Positions 1-11,708 of a stretch of DNA of 64,000 nucleotides are shown here, one piece after another. Made by a program: the position numbers and the translations under genes. This stretch comes from Roridomyces roridus (taxonomy: Eukaryota; Basidiomycota; Agaricomycetes; Agaricales; Mycenaceae): the NCBI GenBank assembly GCA_029378245.1, contig JARKIF010000034.1:372001-436000 (forward strand). Reading direction: 5' to 3'. Numbering within the stretch: the stretch's first letter is position 1; every line of letters begins with the position of its first letter. The notes under the pieces were generated by a model. The model ran no database searches. It was not told where the DNA came from and saw nothing but the letters and a program-made list of their open reading frames with translations.

Positions 1-1569
1 CCTGCTGAGCTATACACTGCCATTATCGACCATTTCAATCCAGATGACGCTCAACAGTCAACGCTCTCGCTAACCCGAGCTCTGCCTTACGCACCGATAT
101 CTCATTACCTGCTCTTTCGGAACATTGTTATCACCCGCGCAGAACAAGCCGTCCGGCTCACCATCCGCCTCCTCAAGCCCGATGCAGCGCAAATACCACA
201 CTACGTGCAAGAGTTTTCGCTGAGGGACGAGTGGACCGTCGATGCCGAGCTAATTGTGAACCTGCTGAGCAAGCTGCTTCCAAAGATGCGGTCTCTCAGT
301 CTTTGTATCGGGACGAATTTCGCTCCTGAGCATCTCGAGGCTATATTCCACACGTGGGTACCCCCTTGACTTGCCATTATCGTCCTCATTATCTACTAGC
401 CCGCGCCCGGAATTGCGATTTCTTTCGTTAAAGTTCCGAACTTAGTGAGTGGACTACCTACGCAATTGTTCTATTCTAACCTTTCCAGCGTCAAGAGGGC
501 AACGTACCAGCAATTCCTGAGCGGGTCGTACTTTGACTCGACGCTCGCATGCCTCGCGAAATGGCCCGACTCGGACCTCGCTTCCCTGTCGATAGTCCAA
601 GTACCCATGGACCCAGCAGAAGCGCCAAAAGTCGCCTTTGCGCAGCCAATCGTATTCCACCGACTCGACTCGCACCTCTCCGAACTCGCACAATCGCTAT
701 ACATCTCCTCCGTCACCTCATTCCGATTGTGTATACCCTCACGAGCGGTCTCAGCCCCGCTCACGAGCTCGGTGTTCTCACTACCGGCCGTAGAGCTCCT
801 CGACCTGTCCACGTGCAACGTCCACGCCGCAGAGCTCACGGATACGATACTCGCACGTTTGACCAAGGTCAAGCATCTCATTCTGGATCATGGGACTTTG
901 TTCCGTGGGGAGTACCGTGCTGAGGATTGGGCGGCGTTGGGTAAGGGGTGTGCGTTGTCGGGTGTACGGCGTGCCAAGGAGCGGGAGAGGAAGCTGCGGC
1001 AGGCGCAGGCGGCCATGGTCGCCGTGGGACCCGAACTACCGGCCCCAGAGCGCCGAGCGCGGCAAGGTCGTCGAGGAGTGAGCACTGCGACTATTTCGGT
1101 GCGCAAGTCCCCTCCGCGAACCTCTTCCTCCTCTGGCACCCATGTCGTTGACGCAGCGACGGTGACGGTCATGCGTAAAGTGCGGTTATTCCCCGCTGTG
1201 CCTACCCTCCGTTCCTTCGCCACGACACCCAATGCTTTCGTCCCACCCGAGAACCACGTAGAGATCCGGGCGCAATTCGAGAAAGGGTGGCTCGAAGGGC
1301 TCGCCCAACTCCTGGAGCTGCGAAAGAGGCTGTTTCAGTCCAAGCGTCTAGGAACGAGTGTGATTATGAGGATTTTGGATGTAGAGGAGATGGACTCGGC
1401 GTCGGAGGAGGGTTTGAATGGGTTGGTTGAGATGAGCGAGGCGGATTGGGAGGTGGATGATTTAGAGGCGCTTGTTACGCCCGTTTTGTGCCTTGTTGGA
1501 CCCGATAGAGCCGAGGCGCACGAGAAGGGTTGTGCGCATTCTGTAGCGTGGACGAAATGGAATGATTGA
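1..1569 (+). CDS. F-box/LRR-like protein, 5' end outside window
   Basis: Partial gene entering from the left edge. Proposed exons are 1-353, 400-444 and 489-1569, separated by two introns of about 45 nt (GTGGGT..AG and GTGAGT..AG). Splicing joins the segments PRPELRFLSLKFRTY and VKRATYQQFL, a run typical of a large agaricomycete family of leucine-rich, F-box-associated proteins. The N-terminal F-box itself would lie upstream and is not seen. Leucine-rich stretches follow. The C-terminal third carries a basic, low-complexity linker and an acidic tail. If it is an F-box protein, it would act as a substrate adaptor for SCF ubiquitin ligases; that is inference from the family. A broken F-box relative lies nearby on the other strand. 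No frame breaks were seen. Confidence 0.6.
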
Positions 1570-1634
1570 AAAAAAAAAGTACATGTAGCGCCAAGGGAAA
1601 GTTGTGAATTCTCGCCTTCTAATTCCATCAACGT

Positions 1635-1965
1635 GTGTCATGGGAGCGCGTTAGCGACAGTTAGAGGCTTGTTCTTGACTTTCATGAACCCAATTCGGCA
1701 AGCGGCCCGCTGGAACTCCTTGCGACCCCGCGCCCAAACGAGTGCCGATACCGCTTCATACTCCCGACTCAATCTCAGTCTGCCTGACTCTGGAAGCTGA
1801 CTGAATTCATTTCGTGGACGCGGGCACCGACACTGCAACGTGCCTCGTCGATGCGCCCTTGAAAAACCTCTGCGCTCACAGCCACGAAATATCGAGGAAA
1901 TATCTTCGAAGCGTGGCGATTTCTTCTCAACCAACCTCGGCAGCTGACTTCTGTTTTCAGTGCCT
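1635..1965 (+). repeat. Diverged repeat R1, possibly an orphan promoter copy
   Basis: This stretch resembles 4409-4962 in the same orientation. Shared blocks include GTGTCATGGGAGCGCG, a run around CAAACGAGTGCCGA, CTGCCTGACTCTGGAAG, CCTCCGCGCTCACAGCC-like sequence and CAACCTC.GCAGCTGA near the end. R2 ends exactly at the start codon of a lectin-like gene fragment, whereas R1 has no such gene after it. R1 may therefore be a promoter relic. The rest of 1570-2167 shows nothing recognisable except a 19-bp direct duplication (GGGCGTTTACTTTCCACGG) just before the next gene. Confidence 0.5.
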
Positions 1966-2167
1966 TGTCTCTTAGTCTGAATTTTGCGTTTCCCAATGAA
2001 CGATCAGTGTTTTCTATTTTTTACTTGCCGGAATCTAATCTGATCTCGTTCCACAATCTCTTTAATTGTCATCCATCAATGTAGGCGTTTACTTTCCACG
2101 GATTGTGGGCGTTTACTTTCCACGGAGGCAAATTACACAAATCAGTCAGTCTTGTCCACCAACCACG

Positions 2168-3555
2168 ATGTCGGATGAATCTGACTCGCCCTATACTCGC
2201 GATCAGTGGCCGAACCATCTCGATGGCACCGAGTTCGATGGAACTGGTGTCATGGCTCTCCTCTCTGCAGGAAAGTCGCCCTTTGTCTGGGACGTCGGGC
2301 TACTCATCAAGGAGACCGAAGAGGTTCTCAACACCAAAGTCGTCGACATTCCTCGCGTCTCAAAGGGTGCCAACGCATATGTACGTCTCATTCTTTTTTT
2401 CCCAGACAACATCTCAAAATCTCTCCCAGGGCTTTCTGTTCAAACTCTCAAATCGACCCGATGTCCTCGCTCGTCTTGCTAGAAACGACGTCAACGTGCC
2501 TGGATTCCATGGCTGGCCATTCGAGAAGCAGGTCCAACAATCCGAGCTTGAGGCCAGTGTTTATCGTCTGCTGCAGTATGTGGCGGAGATCCCGGTCTCT
2601 CCACTCCTCTACCACAGGCCTCCCGTCCGTCGACCGGCTTGTCAAGACATTCTGGGGCGCCGGCTGTTCCTCTTCGAGGTGCAAAAAGGCCAGGATAATG
2701 TTTTCAATGACCTGAACGACGACCAAGCCGTGCGTTTCCTGAATCGTCTTCTTTTCTCATCTCTGATTTCATTCTTCCCAGTTTGGACTTGTCGATCAGG
2801 CAGCAGCTATCCGTGGCGCACTATTCAACTACAACCCTCCTCAAGAGTTCATACAAAGGTGGCTCTTGGACAATATGTTCGAGATGCGACCTAAATCATT
2901 CCCTCTCCCCATCGCACCCACACGCGAATTTGTTGTCGGCTTCTTCACCTCCAAGATTGAGGCCACAATTCGCGATCTGGGCGACAAGATGGGTTGGGGG
3001 AATTATGATAACGATGAGTATACTGTCGGACCAGTTACGTTCGCTGCTAAACAGGCCCTTCTCCGACTCATTCCACACATTCTCCCTCCCGACACCGAGC
3101 CTCCAAGTCTCTATCGCTTCGTCCTCGAGCATGGGGACTACGGCATCCACAACATGACAATCACAGTTCCCACCAGCGACGACGAGATCCCCAAAGTCAC
3201 TTCTCTTTTTGACTGGGAGACTGGTTGTGTCGTCCCCGCCATCCTTTCCGACCCTCTGATGGCTGTCGGCGTCGACTTTATCGCCGGTCCAGACGCTGAA
3301 CCTGTCGTTATTGGATTGCCCGAAGAATACCTGGCCCACATAGCTTACGTTGAGCGCTATGCCAACTTTTCACGCCAATACTTCCGCCAACTCTACGCCC
3401 AAGCACCCGACTACGAGCGCGTCATCCAGGCTGGAAAAGATGCTCGTCACATTTGGTTTGCGTTCAGAGATTGGAGGGACGATCCGGAAGAACACTTTGG
3501 TCCGCTTGGTGTGTGGGCTCAGAAGCGATTGGTCGAACTTGGAGTCGAGAAGTAG
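2168..3555 (+). CDS. APH-family phosphotransferase-like protein
   Basis: Three exons are proposed (2168-2380, 2430-2729, 2782-3555) with introns of 49 and 52 nt, giving 428 aa. The C-terminal half contains the catalytic-loop motif HGDYGIHN (about residues 288-295), matching the HxDxxxxN pattern of aminoglycoside phosphotransferase/choline kinase-like enzymes. It is followed by LFDWETG, matching the metal-binding DWE segment. The family phosphorylates small molecules in the cytosol, but in fungi its substrates are mostly unknown and no drug resistance should be assumed. The start MSDESD was chosen because the exon from it is clean and splices in frame. An upstream in-frame ATG at 2066 would add 34 residues that overlap a duplicated 19-bp sequence and is less likely. 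Confidence 0.8.
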
Positions 3556-3689
3556 TGCTCAAATGAGGTGTATTACAAGACAGACGAATGCGATATGATT
3601 TGGATTCGATACATCAAACTCCCAATTCGATCAAGTCCTCTCAGCGACCTGCATTGTCCTTTGTCAACATCTTTAAGGGCAACCGATGA

Positions 3690-4282
3690 ATACGACTTCA
3701 GACACCCACTGGCGGGTGACGAAACGAGCCTCAACGATGTTCGCATCGAGACACGCCTGAGAGGACGCACACGTCGAGGAGAGCCGGGTGAGAGTTGTGT
3801 CCACGGCATGGGAGGGCTGTGGAAAGCATGCTTCATGTAAACGTCGACCTCGTGAAGCTGCGGCGCAGATGCAAAAATGCCATAGTTGGGGCACTGCCGT
3901 AGGTCCAAGTTGCTCAATCGCAAAACGACTTTCTTCAGGCTATCCAATCGTTCAGCAGGGATGAGAGCCAGCAATTCTGCTTCGCGATCCGGAAAAACGG
4001 ATTCAAGTCGTAAACTCTCCCATCTGTGAGCAACAAGAGGTACGGAGCGGACCGCTGCACAAAGAAGGCAGTCGCAGGATACGCCACCTCTTTTGTAGCC
4101 CAGCTCTTCATTCTTGGAAGCGGTACAATCCAGAGCTCTGGTATCTGAATGGCTATCTGTCGCCACCGGGAACAGACCTTGCACAAGGACATGACCATGC
4201 TCCGCTCTGGCGTCCCAGCAAGGGCGAGGAGCATGATATCGGAGAGAAGTTCGAACGGGAGAGTCTCGATGGGCGCGTTCAT
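3690..4282 (-). pseudogene. Broken F-box protein gene
   Basis: Read on the minus strand, the gene starts MNAPIETLPFELLSDIMLLA, a clear F-box (LP.ELL..I), continuing with CKVCSRWRQIAIQIPELW. The family-like frame then ends. It resumes in another frame with LVAHRWESLRLES and EAELLALIPAERLDSLKKV, and shifts again near the end (PWTQLS). No GT-AG intron repairs the first break (about 4040-4060), so at least two frameshifts are inferred. The product is also far shorter than usual F-box/LRR proteins of this family. It is a decayed relative of the gene at the left edge of the window. A transcript encoding only the roughly 115-residue F-box portion remains possible. Confidence 0.7.
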
Positions 4283-4408
4283 GGCTACGTTGGAGTTGTC
4301 TGTTTAAAAAATGAGAAGGAGCGATTACTCTGACCCTCAGGTAACTTGCCTTGAGCAGAATGTATTATGTGGGACGTTGGGAGAGAAAGTTCCGTGGCGC
4401 CATGAACG

Positions 4409-4962
4409 GTGTCATGGGAGCGCGTCGTTGGCGCCTGTTGGTCAAACACTTGTTCTTTGCTCTCATGAACCCTATTCGGCATCCGGCCCGCCGCTCCTTG
4501 CGACCTCGCGTTCAAACGAGTGCCGACACCACTTTATACTCCCGTCTGCCTGACTCTGGAAGACGAATGCATTCATCCAAGTACACCGATGCGTGGACGT
4601 ACTGGGGCCGTGTTGACGCGCGCCAAGCCTCCGCGCTCACAGCCAATCCTAATATCTTCAAAAGTTCAGCGGGGCGATTCCCTGTTTTGTTCTCGTGGGC
4701 ACAGCAAACCAGGACCACTAATCCTCAAAAGTCGACTCCACATCGCGTAAATGGTTACCCCGTGTCGCGGAGTGGACCAGGGTAATGCAGTATCGTCGGC
4801 CCCGGCATTGTTCCGCCCAATAATAAGATGTTGCTGGATTCCAACCTTCCCCAATGGCCCCGTGGAATTTCACTATCGATGATACCAGCACATTCTTGAA
4901 ATATCGTGCGTTCACTTGCTGTTCATCCAACCTCTGCAGCTGAAATCCGTTTCCAGTTCCTT
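4409..4962 (+). repeat. Diverged repeat R2 with internal insertion
   Basis: Second copy of the R1 sequence, same orientation, running up to the ATG of the lectin-like fragment at 4963. The two copies align up to about 4675. R2 then carries roughly 230 extra bases before similarity resumes near the CAACCTCTGCAGCTGA block. The extra segment shows no coding potential or terminal repeats I can recognise. R2 is best read as the 5' flank of the downstream gene family. Confidence 0.5.
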
Positions 4963-5371
4963 ATGGTACTTCATCTCTGTGTGCCTGTTCCACCACTGAT
5001 CTTTTCTGAAGCGGATGGCTCCAACTCTGGGCTAACCGACGGCTGGATACCCTGGTACACGGACTCTGGATTTCTGTCTCAGAATGGCCAGGCAGGTTCG
5101 GGCACCTCCTACCATCGTACATCACTTTCTGGTGCCTCTGTGACCCTTTCATTCTATGGTAATATCCCTCTTCTACCTCGACGACTGTTCTGACACACGT
5201 TCAGGCACTGGCGTCGACCTGTTTGGTATTTCCAACAGCACTTACAACGTTACTGTCGACAACGCACCGTTCCAACCTCAGGGCCATCCAGACGGAATGT
5301 TGGCGTCCATCTCCAATCTGACCGAAACGACGCACAACGGTACATCACTTTCCGGGACTCGTATTCATTAG
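4963..5371 (+). pseudogene. Truncated lectin-like membrane protein gene
   Basis: Exons 4963-5158 and 5205-5371 splice through GTAATA..AG to give segments such as SFYGTGVDLFGISNSTYNVT and PFQPQGHPDGMLASISNLTE. These resemble the extracellular beta-sandwich region of basidiomycete membrane proteins that continue with a transmembrane helix and a serine-rich tail. The frame ends abruptly after TTHNGTSLSG. That last motif repeats the earlier HRTSLSG segment, hinting at internal recombination. No transmembrane helix follows, so the gene is truncated. The next 800 bases contain no continuation that I can support. Confidence 0.55.
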
Positions 5372-6185
5372 CTTCCCAACCCCGCAAAGACTGATTCTCG
5401 AGCGCCTCGTGCTCGCATACCACTGCTGTTCCTCCCAAATTATCTGCATCGCCTCGTTTCACATCCGCTCCCGAACCGCCGAGCCAATACCGAGCGCGGT
5501 ACGAGGACGGCGTTCTGCTTGTAGAGATAAACATCGTTTGCCATTGGGCGCTGATACATACGTCTGCCAGTGCCACAGAAATGAGCTCTTGTAGCTTCGA
5601 AGAGAAGAAACCGGGAGAAGGAAGACCATCCAGAGAGCGCGCCTGTTCCTTCAGAGACCGTCAAGCGCGCCCTGTCCAGCTTGTCGCGAGTTATGAAGAT
5701 GAGATGAGATGGCTGCATTGGCGGCGTACCGGGGCGCTGTTTGGCTGTTTGGAGGGTGAGATTCGATGACGTTGGAAAGATTTGGAGGACGTTGAGCGGC
5801 TTGAAGACAAGTGTGCCTTTTTTCTGTTCGATGAGACCCGAGAGATTTTGACGGCAGTCTGGCGCGCGTCTTATCGAGACTGCTGCTGGTCGGGTCGCAC
5901 GAGTCGAGGCGATTGTTCACGGGAAAGCCATGGAAACCGAGACGATGGAGGCTAGACGGAACAGAGGGTTCTGTACAGCTGTAGTGCACGGCGAAGCGAT
6001 GGGTCTTGATATGACTTGAATTGACGTCTGATGGGAGTAGCCTCGTCTTGTCCCGAACTCTCTTCACCAAATCACTTATTCTCCACTTTTTTAATTCTTA
6101 ACCCGAGTCTGCGCCCGACCTGTGCGCCCAACCCTCCCGACGTCCCTCCCGACCTCTTCCTTAATCGCCATTTAATCTCGTCCCA
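5372..6185. other. No gene recognised
   Basis: About 0.8 kb between the lectin-like fragment and the RRM gene. The first 250 bases may be decayed 3' sequence of the fragment. The last 130 bases (from about 6050) are pyrimidine-rich and look like promoter/5'UTR of the gene starting at 6186. No RNA gene or repeat was found. Confidence 0.5.
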
Positions 6186-7073
6186 ATGGCTGCATCACTT
6201 GCTGGCTTGTCTGCCTCGGTCACCCGCATTCTCTACCTGACCGGCTTCCCGAAGGAACTCAAGACCAAGGACATCCAGACCGCCTTCTCAGAGTGGGAGG
6301 CAGTCAGTGGAGGCTTCAAGATCAAGTGGCGGGACGACACGAGTCTGTTGATTGTGTTCCAAGATGCGTCCGTCGGTGAGTCGTAGCTCGCACTCTCTTT
6401 CTCGATCACCTGTGCTAACAAATAAACAGCTAAGAGGGCATACCTACACACGATAGCATTTCCGCCGCCGGTTCTGACGAGCCAGAGCGGTGTTGCTGCC
6501 ACGATCAGGCCGTATGACGGGCCTGACGCCCAAAATGTTATCCAGACCGTGAATTCGCGCGGCCAGCACAACGCCAACCCCTCGCGTGCCCAGAATGGTC
6601 GCTCCAACTCCATATCCGTCTTCCCGGCCGGCGTGAGCCCAATCTCCACTCGCCCCTCGTCCGGGTCCATCTCCCGTGGCGGTCCGCAGTATGTCAATAT
6701 CCCCGCCCCCGATCACCACCACCACCAGAACGGCCGCGAGCCCTCCCCGACGCTCCCCTCGCTGCCTTCTCACCCGACGCTCAACTCGCTCATCAATTCG
6801 TCGTTGGGTGATGTTGCTGAAGGGTCACCTCCCTCCGACCCCGCCATCCTTGCTACGAGCATGCACCCCGATATGCTCGCAGGCAGTGGTCCTCGCATTG
6901 GCAACCCAGGGAAGCGCATGCTTGGCGCTGCGCTCGGTGTTCGCCATCCAGCGTTGGGCCCTCGCGTCATCAGCGGCGGCAGTCCCGGCACCAGCCCCTC
7001 CCAAGGCGGCGGTGTCGACCAGGCGATGCGCGAGGTCCAGCGTGCCATGAACGGCCTCGTCGTGGCAGAGTAA
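6186..7073 (+). CDS. RRM-domain protein, R3HCC1L-like
   Basis: Exons 6186-6375 and 6430-7073 (54-nt intron, GTGAGT..ACAG) give 277 aa. Residues about 10-75 (ILYLTGFPKELKTKDIQTAF, then GFKIKWRDDTSLLIVFQDAS and AKRAYLHT) match the RRM-like fold at the C terminus of animal R3HCC1/R3HCC1L proteins and their fungal homologues. The remainder is Pro/Ser/Gly-rich and probably disordered. It ends with a short conserved-looking segment around GKRMLGAALGVRHPALGPRV. A role in RNA binding or RNA-decay complexes is inferred from the domain only. The start sits in a favourable context (CCCAATGG) after a pyrimidine-rich leader. Confidence 0.7.
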
Positions 7074-9086
7074 ACAGCTACTACGCGCCATCGCCCCCGC
7101 TTTCGTTTTTTGTCTGTCCGCCGTCTCGTCTCCGTTTTGTGTGTGTGTTGTTATGCGAGGAGTTTACGTATACAATTTTGTGGTCCTTTCCTTTCCCCCC
7201 TACCCCCATTCCAGCCCTGTGTGGAGCTTTGGTCCCCGTCGAACGCGTACCGAGCCTTCCCTTGTATCCGTTCTGCAGCCCTTCGTTATAGCGAGTCGGT
7301 CGGTACAGTAAAGTGTATTTTCATTTTCGAATCTCTATTTCTTCGACAAACACACGCACGCATGTACGGCCCACTTGTCTTGATGCATTCTGCTGTATTA
7401 CTGGATGATGAATTATTTATTGTGTCGAACCCCACTGCATGATGCGCCATCCGTCGATTCCAGGTGGGTCTTTCTGATATTCCGCCGACCAGAGACCTAT
7501 TGCGAATCTCAATTGAATGCAAGCAAGTACCTTCGGTCGGTGTTCAATTGTCAGCGGGTGGGCCCGTCCAGTGGCGGCTAGTGTGGGTCGACCACCAAGT
7601 AAGTAAGTAAATATGATGATGGATGACAATGACGACCTTGGGACCTGGACGTTCGTTATCTCTGCTGCTCTTGATAGCAGTCATGTAGGGACGTAAGGGC
7701 ACTCGTCTGTCTGGATATATGGGATTGTGGCCATGGCCATGAACATTGAAGATGTAAAGTCGCAAGAAACGTAGTATCCCGGTGGTGGTCAGAAGGTGAT
7801 ATCGATATGTATTTTTTGAATGGGCGCAACGAGGCTGCTCTAGGCGATAGGATCCCGGGGGTGGTGAGGAGTCCAAGGGTGACTCGGATGATTTCACTGG
7901 CAGATATCGATTCGAGTTTTGGTTCCCACCCCAGAAGCTGTATTGCCCCCTATCCCGTGTTCCGGACAGAGAAACGAACGAACGTTGCTGGTGTGCATTG
8001 TTGGGCAGGCATTGTTGGAAACAAGCAAGATCGGAGCGATTCCCATTGTTCATCCATCCATCCAATCCTTCCATTGTAAACAATGCAAGAGAACAAGGAC
8101 GGGCGTTGGTATGCATGCATGTTATGAATGTAAATGTTGCGCTTCCGGTCATATTGTGATATTTTCCCCAGAACAAGGAACCTAGGAAAGAGATGTTCGG
8201 CGCCTGCCTCGTTGCCAGTGTGAATGAAAATATGGTCATGGGGGAGCAGGGTACATGATTAGACGGGCAGAAGCGGCGTTTCGGACTGTCTGGAAAGAGT
8301 CATTCTAGGTCACTATCATGGCTGATCCTCTCAGCACGAGCGAAGAGACAAGAATCTGAGTGAGTAAACTAGTAGTAGTGCTGCCGTCAAGAGGACCCCA
8401 GAATTGCAAAAAACGCCGCGTTCGTAGAGTGTGTTTGAAGCAAACGAGTTCCGGACGAACAGGGGCCTCCGCTTAATCGTCGCGAGGAAGAGGCAAGACA
8501 AAAGATTGATCAGGAAGTTGATGAAGGCACCCTCATTCTTCTCGCTTGACCCGTTTCCTACACAATTAGAAGCACTGGACCTGACCTGGTGGCGCAGCAC
8601 ACGAGTTCTTTCAGTTTCCTTTTGCGGGGCGCTAGCGAAGAAGAGGCCGTTTCTCTGTCAGGCGTCGTCTGGGCTCTTACGTGCAAAAGTCTCGGGGGCA
8701 ACGGGAATGGCGTGTTGACTTCCCGAGTGTGTCTGAACCCGCGGAGGGGCTGGTTAGCATCTACCGGTGTTGACTTCTCACCGCATGCTATGTTTTTTCT
8801 CATCTCGGCGTGGAAGGGCGGAGAGTGGGTAAATGCTATCGAACAAGGGAACTACGCCGGGTATCAGGAGGGATGGCCCATCTCGCGCCATTCAATCTGC
8901 CAGTTGGCCCGCGATCAGCTGTGCTATGAATGCTTCGGACGGCAAAGGCGCCTTCTTTTCAATCACCCAGCCCTGCTTCCTAAACAACCTAAAAATTCCT
9001 CAAGGACGCCACAATGAAAAAACCCCGAATAAAAGGCCCTGTTGACAGCCCGCCGCTCTCCCTTCCCTTTCTTCGTCCCTCCCCTC
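7074..9086. other. Long intergenic region, no gene recognised
   Basis: About 2 kb. The first 250 bases are likely 3'UTR of the RRM gene. I see no credible coding exons, tRNA-like folds or transposon ends on either strand. The region directly before 9087 contains an AATAAAAGG TATA-like element near 9027 followed by a CT-rich tract, consistent with a strong core promoter for the next gene. Confidence 0.45.
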
Positions 9087-9857
9087 ATGTCGTACCCCAA
9101 TGCGAGCTGGCATTCGCAGCAGCAGCCCTACTACGACCTCTACGCCTCCTCCTCGCCCGCCTACAATAACAACAACGACGATTCCAACACGCCCTTGTCC
9201 CCATCTTCATCCACGAGCTCGTGTTCATCCGATGCACCCATAACGCCGTACTACCACGTCCCACCGCTCCCCAGCACGAGTCTGCTATACAGCGGGCTGG
9301 ACAAGTACTGCCAGAGCCCCGCCTCTGCAGCAGACTACGCTGCATACGAGATGTACACAGAGGAGGAGGAGGAGGACCCAGACGCGACTCGGACATATCA
9401 CGTCGCGTTCCAGCAGTGTGGTGGGCACGAATCAGAATATGACCACGCCGCAGCACTCCGGGCATGTGACGACGCCATCGCACAGCTCGACGCGTCGACC
9501 TCGAGGTCCCCTTACGCGTCATACGACGCGCCATTATCTCCGCCATCCAGCTGCTTTTCCCCACACGATAATGAATACGACTACCAATACCCCGCAGCAG
9601 CAGCAGTGACGTGCCTCCCCCCATCACTCCTTTCTTGTCCACCACTCTTGAAGCTGCACCAGCCGCAGCCCCGGCGGAGTATCCCCGTCATCTCCCTTGC
9701 CGAGCTCGCAGCCACGTCCACGTCCGACCCGTCGGCCCGCTCTCCAGCCTTATCACCACTCGAATTGCAAATGCCTTTTCCGCCTCAGGGCACCATGTCA
9801 TCGTATCCATCTCAATATTGCACTTGCACAGAATGTACGACACCGTATTCGCTCTAG
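9087..9857 (+). CDS. Low-complexity orphan protein
   Basis: Intronless 256-aa frame starting MSYPNASWHSQQQPYYDLY. It is rich in Ser, Pro, Tyr, Asn and acidic residues and ends with a cysteine motif, QYCTCTECTTPYSL. I recognise no domain. Support for it being real comes from the promoter-like context (TATA-like AATAAAAGG about 60 bases upstream, then a CT-rich stretch) and from the biased but consistent composition across the whole frame. It could be a disordered regulatory protein. A start 45 nt upstream is possible but lies inside the CT tract. Confidence 0.45.
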   Translation: MSYPNASWHSQQQPYYDLYASSSPAYNNNNDDSNTPLSPSSSTSSCSSDAPITPYYHVPPLPSTSLLYSGLDKYCQSPASAADYAAYEMYTEEEEEDPDATRTYHVAFQQCGGHESEYDHAAALRACDDAIAQLDASTSRSPYASYDAPLSPPSSCFSPHDNEYDYQYPAAAAVTCLPPSLLSCPPLLKLHQPQPRRSIPVISLAELAATSTSDPSARSPALSPLELQMPFPPQGTMSSYPSQYCTCTECTTPYSL

Positions 9858-10185
9858 ACATTCTACATTCACACATACAATTCGCCGTTCCATGTAGCCT
9901 ACTCGCATTATCGACCGACCCATTGCTGTATTCCATCGCATTTCTTGTAACAAAGATATTATCCGAGCTATAATTTAGAGTTTGTGGAGAAAGATAAGGT
10001 CATGAGGTCGTTAGAAAACTACCCGACAAGATCAGCAGCTAGCATGGCAGGAAAACCACGCGTCACTCACTGTCCATAGACATCGTAAACGTTGTACGGG
10101 AACAAGGGCGCCGAGGAAGAAACGTGTTTGATGGGAGAAATCATCTTCTCCAAATGGACGCCTCTGCTCTGGTTCTCCTTCATCA

Positions 10186-11623
10186 TTAGGGTAGAGGTGG
10201 GCGCTTGGCGCCGAGACGCTGCGGTGCTGTAATCAAAGTGCAACGGGTGTAAGCTGTAAAAGGGACCCAATGGGCCACGGGCGTCGCTGCGAGAGGTCGG
10301 ACGGATACAGGCACAGGGCGGTACATCGGCGGCTGAGAGTACACGCGAGAAGGCGAGGGTTCGGCATATGTGGGAGTGGGATAGACGCGCTCCATGTATC
10401 CTTTGTACGTTCCAGCGGATTGGAAGACTTCGGGCTGAAGTCCTCTATTAACGAGATTATAAAATTCGATGCGTTGGTCCTGTGAAAAGCGCGCAAGATC
10501 GTCCTGGACGAGAAGGGAATGCTGTACGGAAATCGGGGTAGCGGCGGGTGGCACTTGATCAAGTTCGAGCATGAGGTCATTCAGCTCGTTGGGCGAGTCG
10601 AGCAGCGGGGTCGCGGGGTCGTAGTCAATGCCAAAAGATCTGCAGAGTTCTTCCGAGGGTGCATGACCGAGCGAGACCATCTCGAGCTCGTAAGATTCAT
10701 CATATTCGAAAGAGGGAGACGAGGAAAGGGTTTCGGACGATGCAATGAGAGGACTATCGCCATATTCGCAGCTGTTGTTGGAGGTGTCGGCTGCCTCGGG
10801 AGACGGAGAGGGTGTCTCTACGGGAGTGGGTGTCTCTACGGGAGTGGGTGTCTCTACGGGCGTGGGTGTCTCTGCGGGCGCGGGTAATGGAGAAGGGAGG
10901 CGGCCAGAAACAATCATAACTTCTGCAGTCGCAACTTCTGCAGTCTTTCTGCGTTTCGCGGTGGTGGTGGTGGTGGGGGTTGCCTTGGATTGGACTGGAG
11001 CGGGGACAGGGGCGTTTTCGCCACGCGGGGTAGGAGCTTTCCGCGCGGCCTTGCGCATCCGAATGGAAAGGTTGGACTGCTTGTCTTCTTTGGAGACCCG
11101 CAAGCCTGGGTACAATCATGGATGGTTAAGGGTCGTTCTGATATGTCCAAGCAAAGGCAGTCACATACCTCTCGAGTGGAAATAATCGTAGATGTGCCGA
11201 CGATCAACATTATACTTGGACACGAGCGCCTGGCGAATCTAAATGGACAGATGAGGGACAAGACCACGCGAAAGAAGCTATAACGCGTACTTGGAAAGAA
11301 GGCATTTTCGCGCCAGGGACGATGTACGCGTCCATCTCGCCAACCAGCTCTGCACCAAGACGAACCGCCAATCTCCAAATTCTGTTAGACGCTAATGAGA
11401 ATGATACGCAATCTGGGTCTCACCGGTCCGGGTCGATGCGGCGAGGTTGCTGCGAGAGACAGTGAGCGAGGAAGAGAGGCCAAGAATGGGCATAGCCTAC
11501 CTTGTTGGTGACATCGGCCAACGGCGGGCCATCGGACGAGGTTGAGGCTTGTCGTTTACGTTTACGGTCGTAGCAGGGTGGTAAAGACTGTGAAAGAGTC
11601 TGGGACTCGTTGCGGCGGGGCAT
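10186..11623 (-). CDS. Homeodomain-like protein
   Basis: Five exons are proposed on the minus strand: 11501-11623, 11424-11449, 11291-11381, 11169-11238 and 10186-11105, giving 409 aa. The start MPRRNESQTLSQSLPPCYDR is followed by a basic KRKRQ patch. A predicted three-helix segment then ends NVDRRHIYDYFHSRGLRV, similar to helix 3 of divergent agaricomycete homeodomains, though the canonical WFxNRR is replaced by YFHSRG. The C-terminal two thirds are acidic and Pro/Ser/Thr-rich, with four PTPVET-type repeats, as expected for a regulatory domain. DNA binding is inference. The frame holds across all four introns, which supports the model. Confidence 0.6.
10811..10882 (-). repeat. 18-bp tandem repeat inside coding region
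   Basis: Four consecutive 18-bp units (GGTGTCTCTACGGGAGTG on the plus strand, the last one diverged) encode repeated PTPVET hexapeptides in the homeodomain-like protein. The unit length keeps frame, so copy number can vary without breaking the protein. Confidence 0.85.
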
Positions 11624-11708
11624 GATGTGGTTGTATCGCGAGATGGAGGAGGAAGAAGAGGAATGACGCTTTTGATTTGATCACCGCTACAACTAAGTAC
11701 ACTACATG

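Noticed and set aside
2168..3555. Antibiotic-resistance gene
   Set aside because: The HGDxxxxN and DWE motifs are shared by a broad fungal kinase-like family. Nothing in the sequence indicates aminoglycoside modification.
7074..9086. Possible genes in the 2-kb gap
   Set aside because: Open frames there are short, overlap each other on both strands, lack splice logic and match nothing known.
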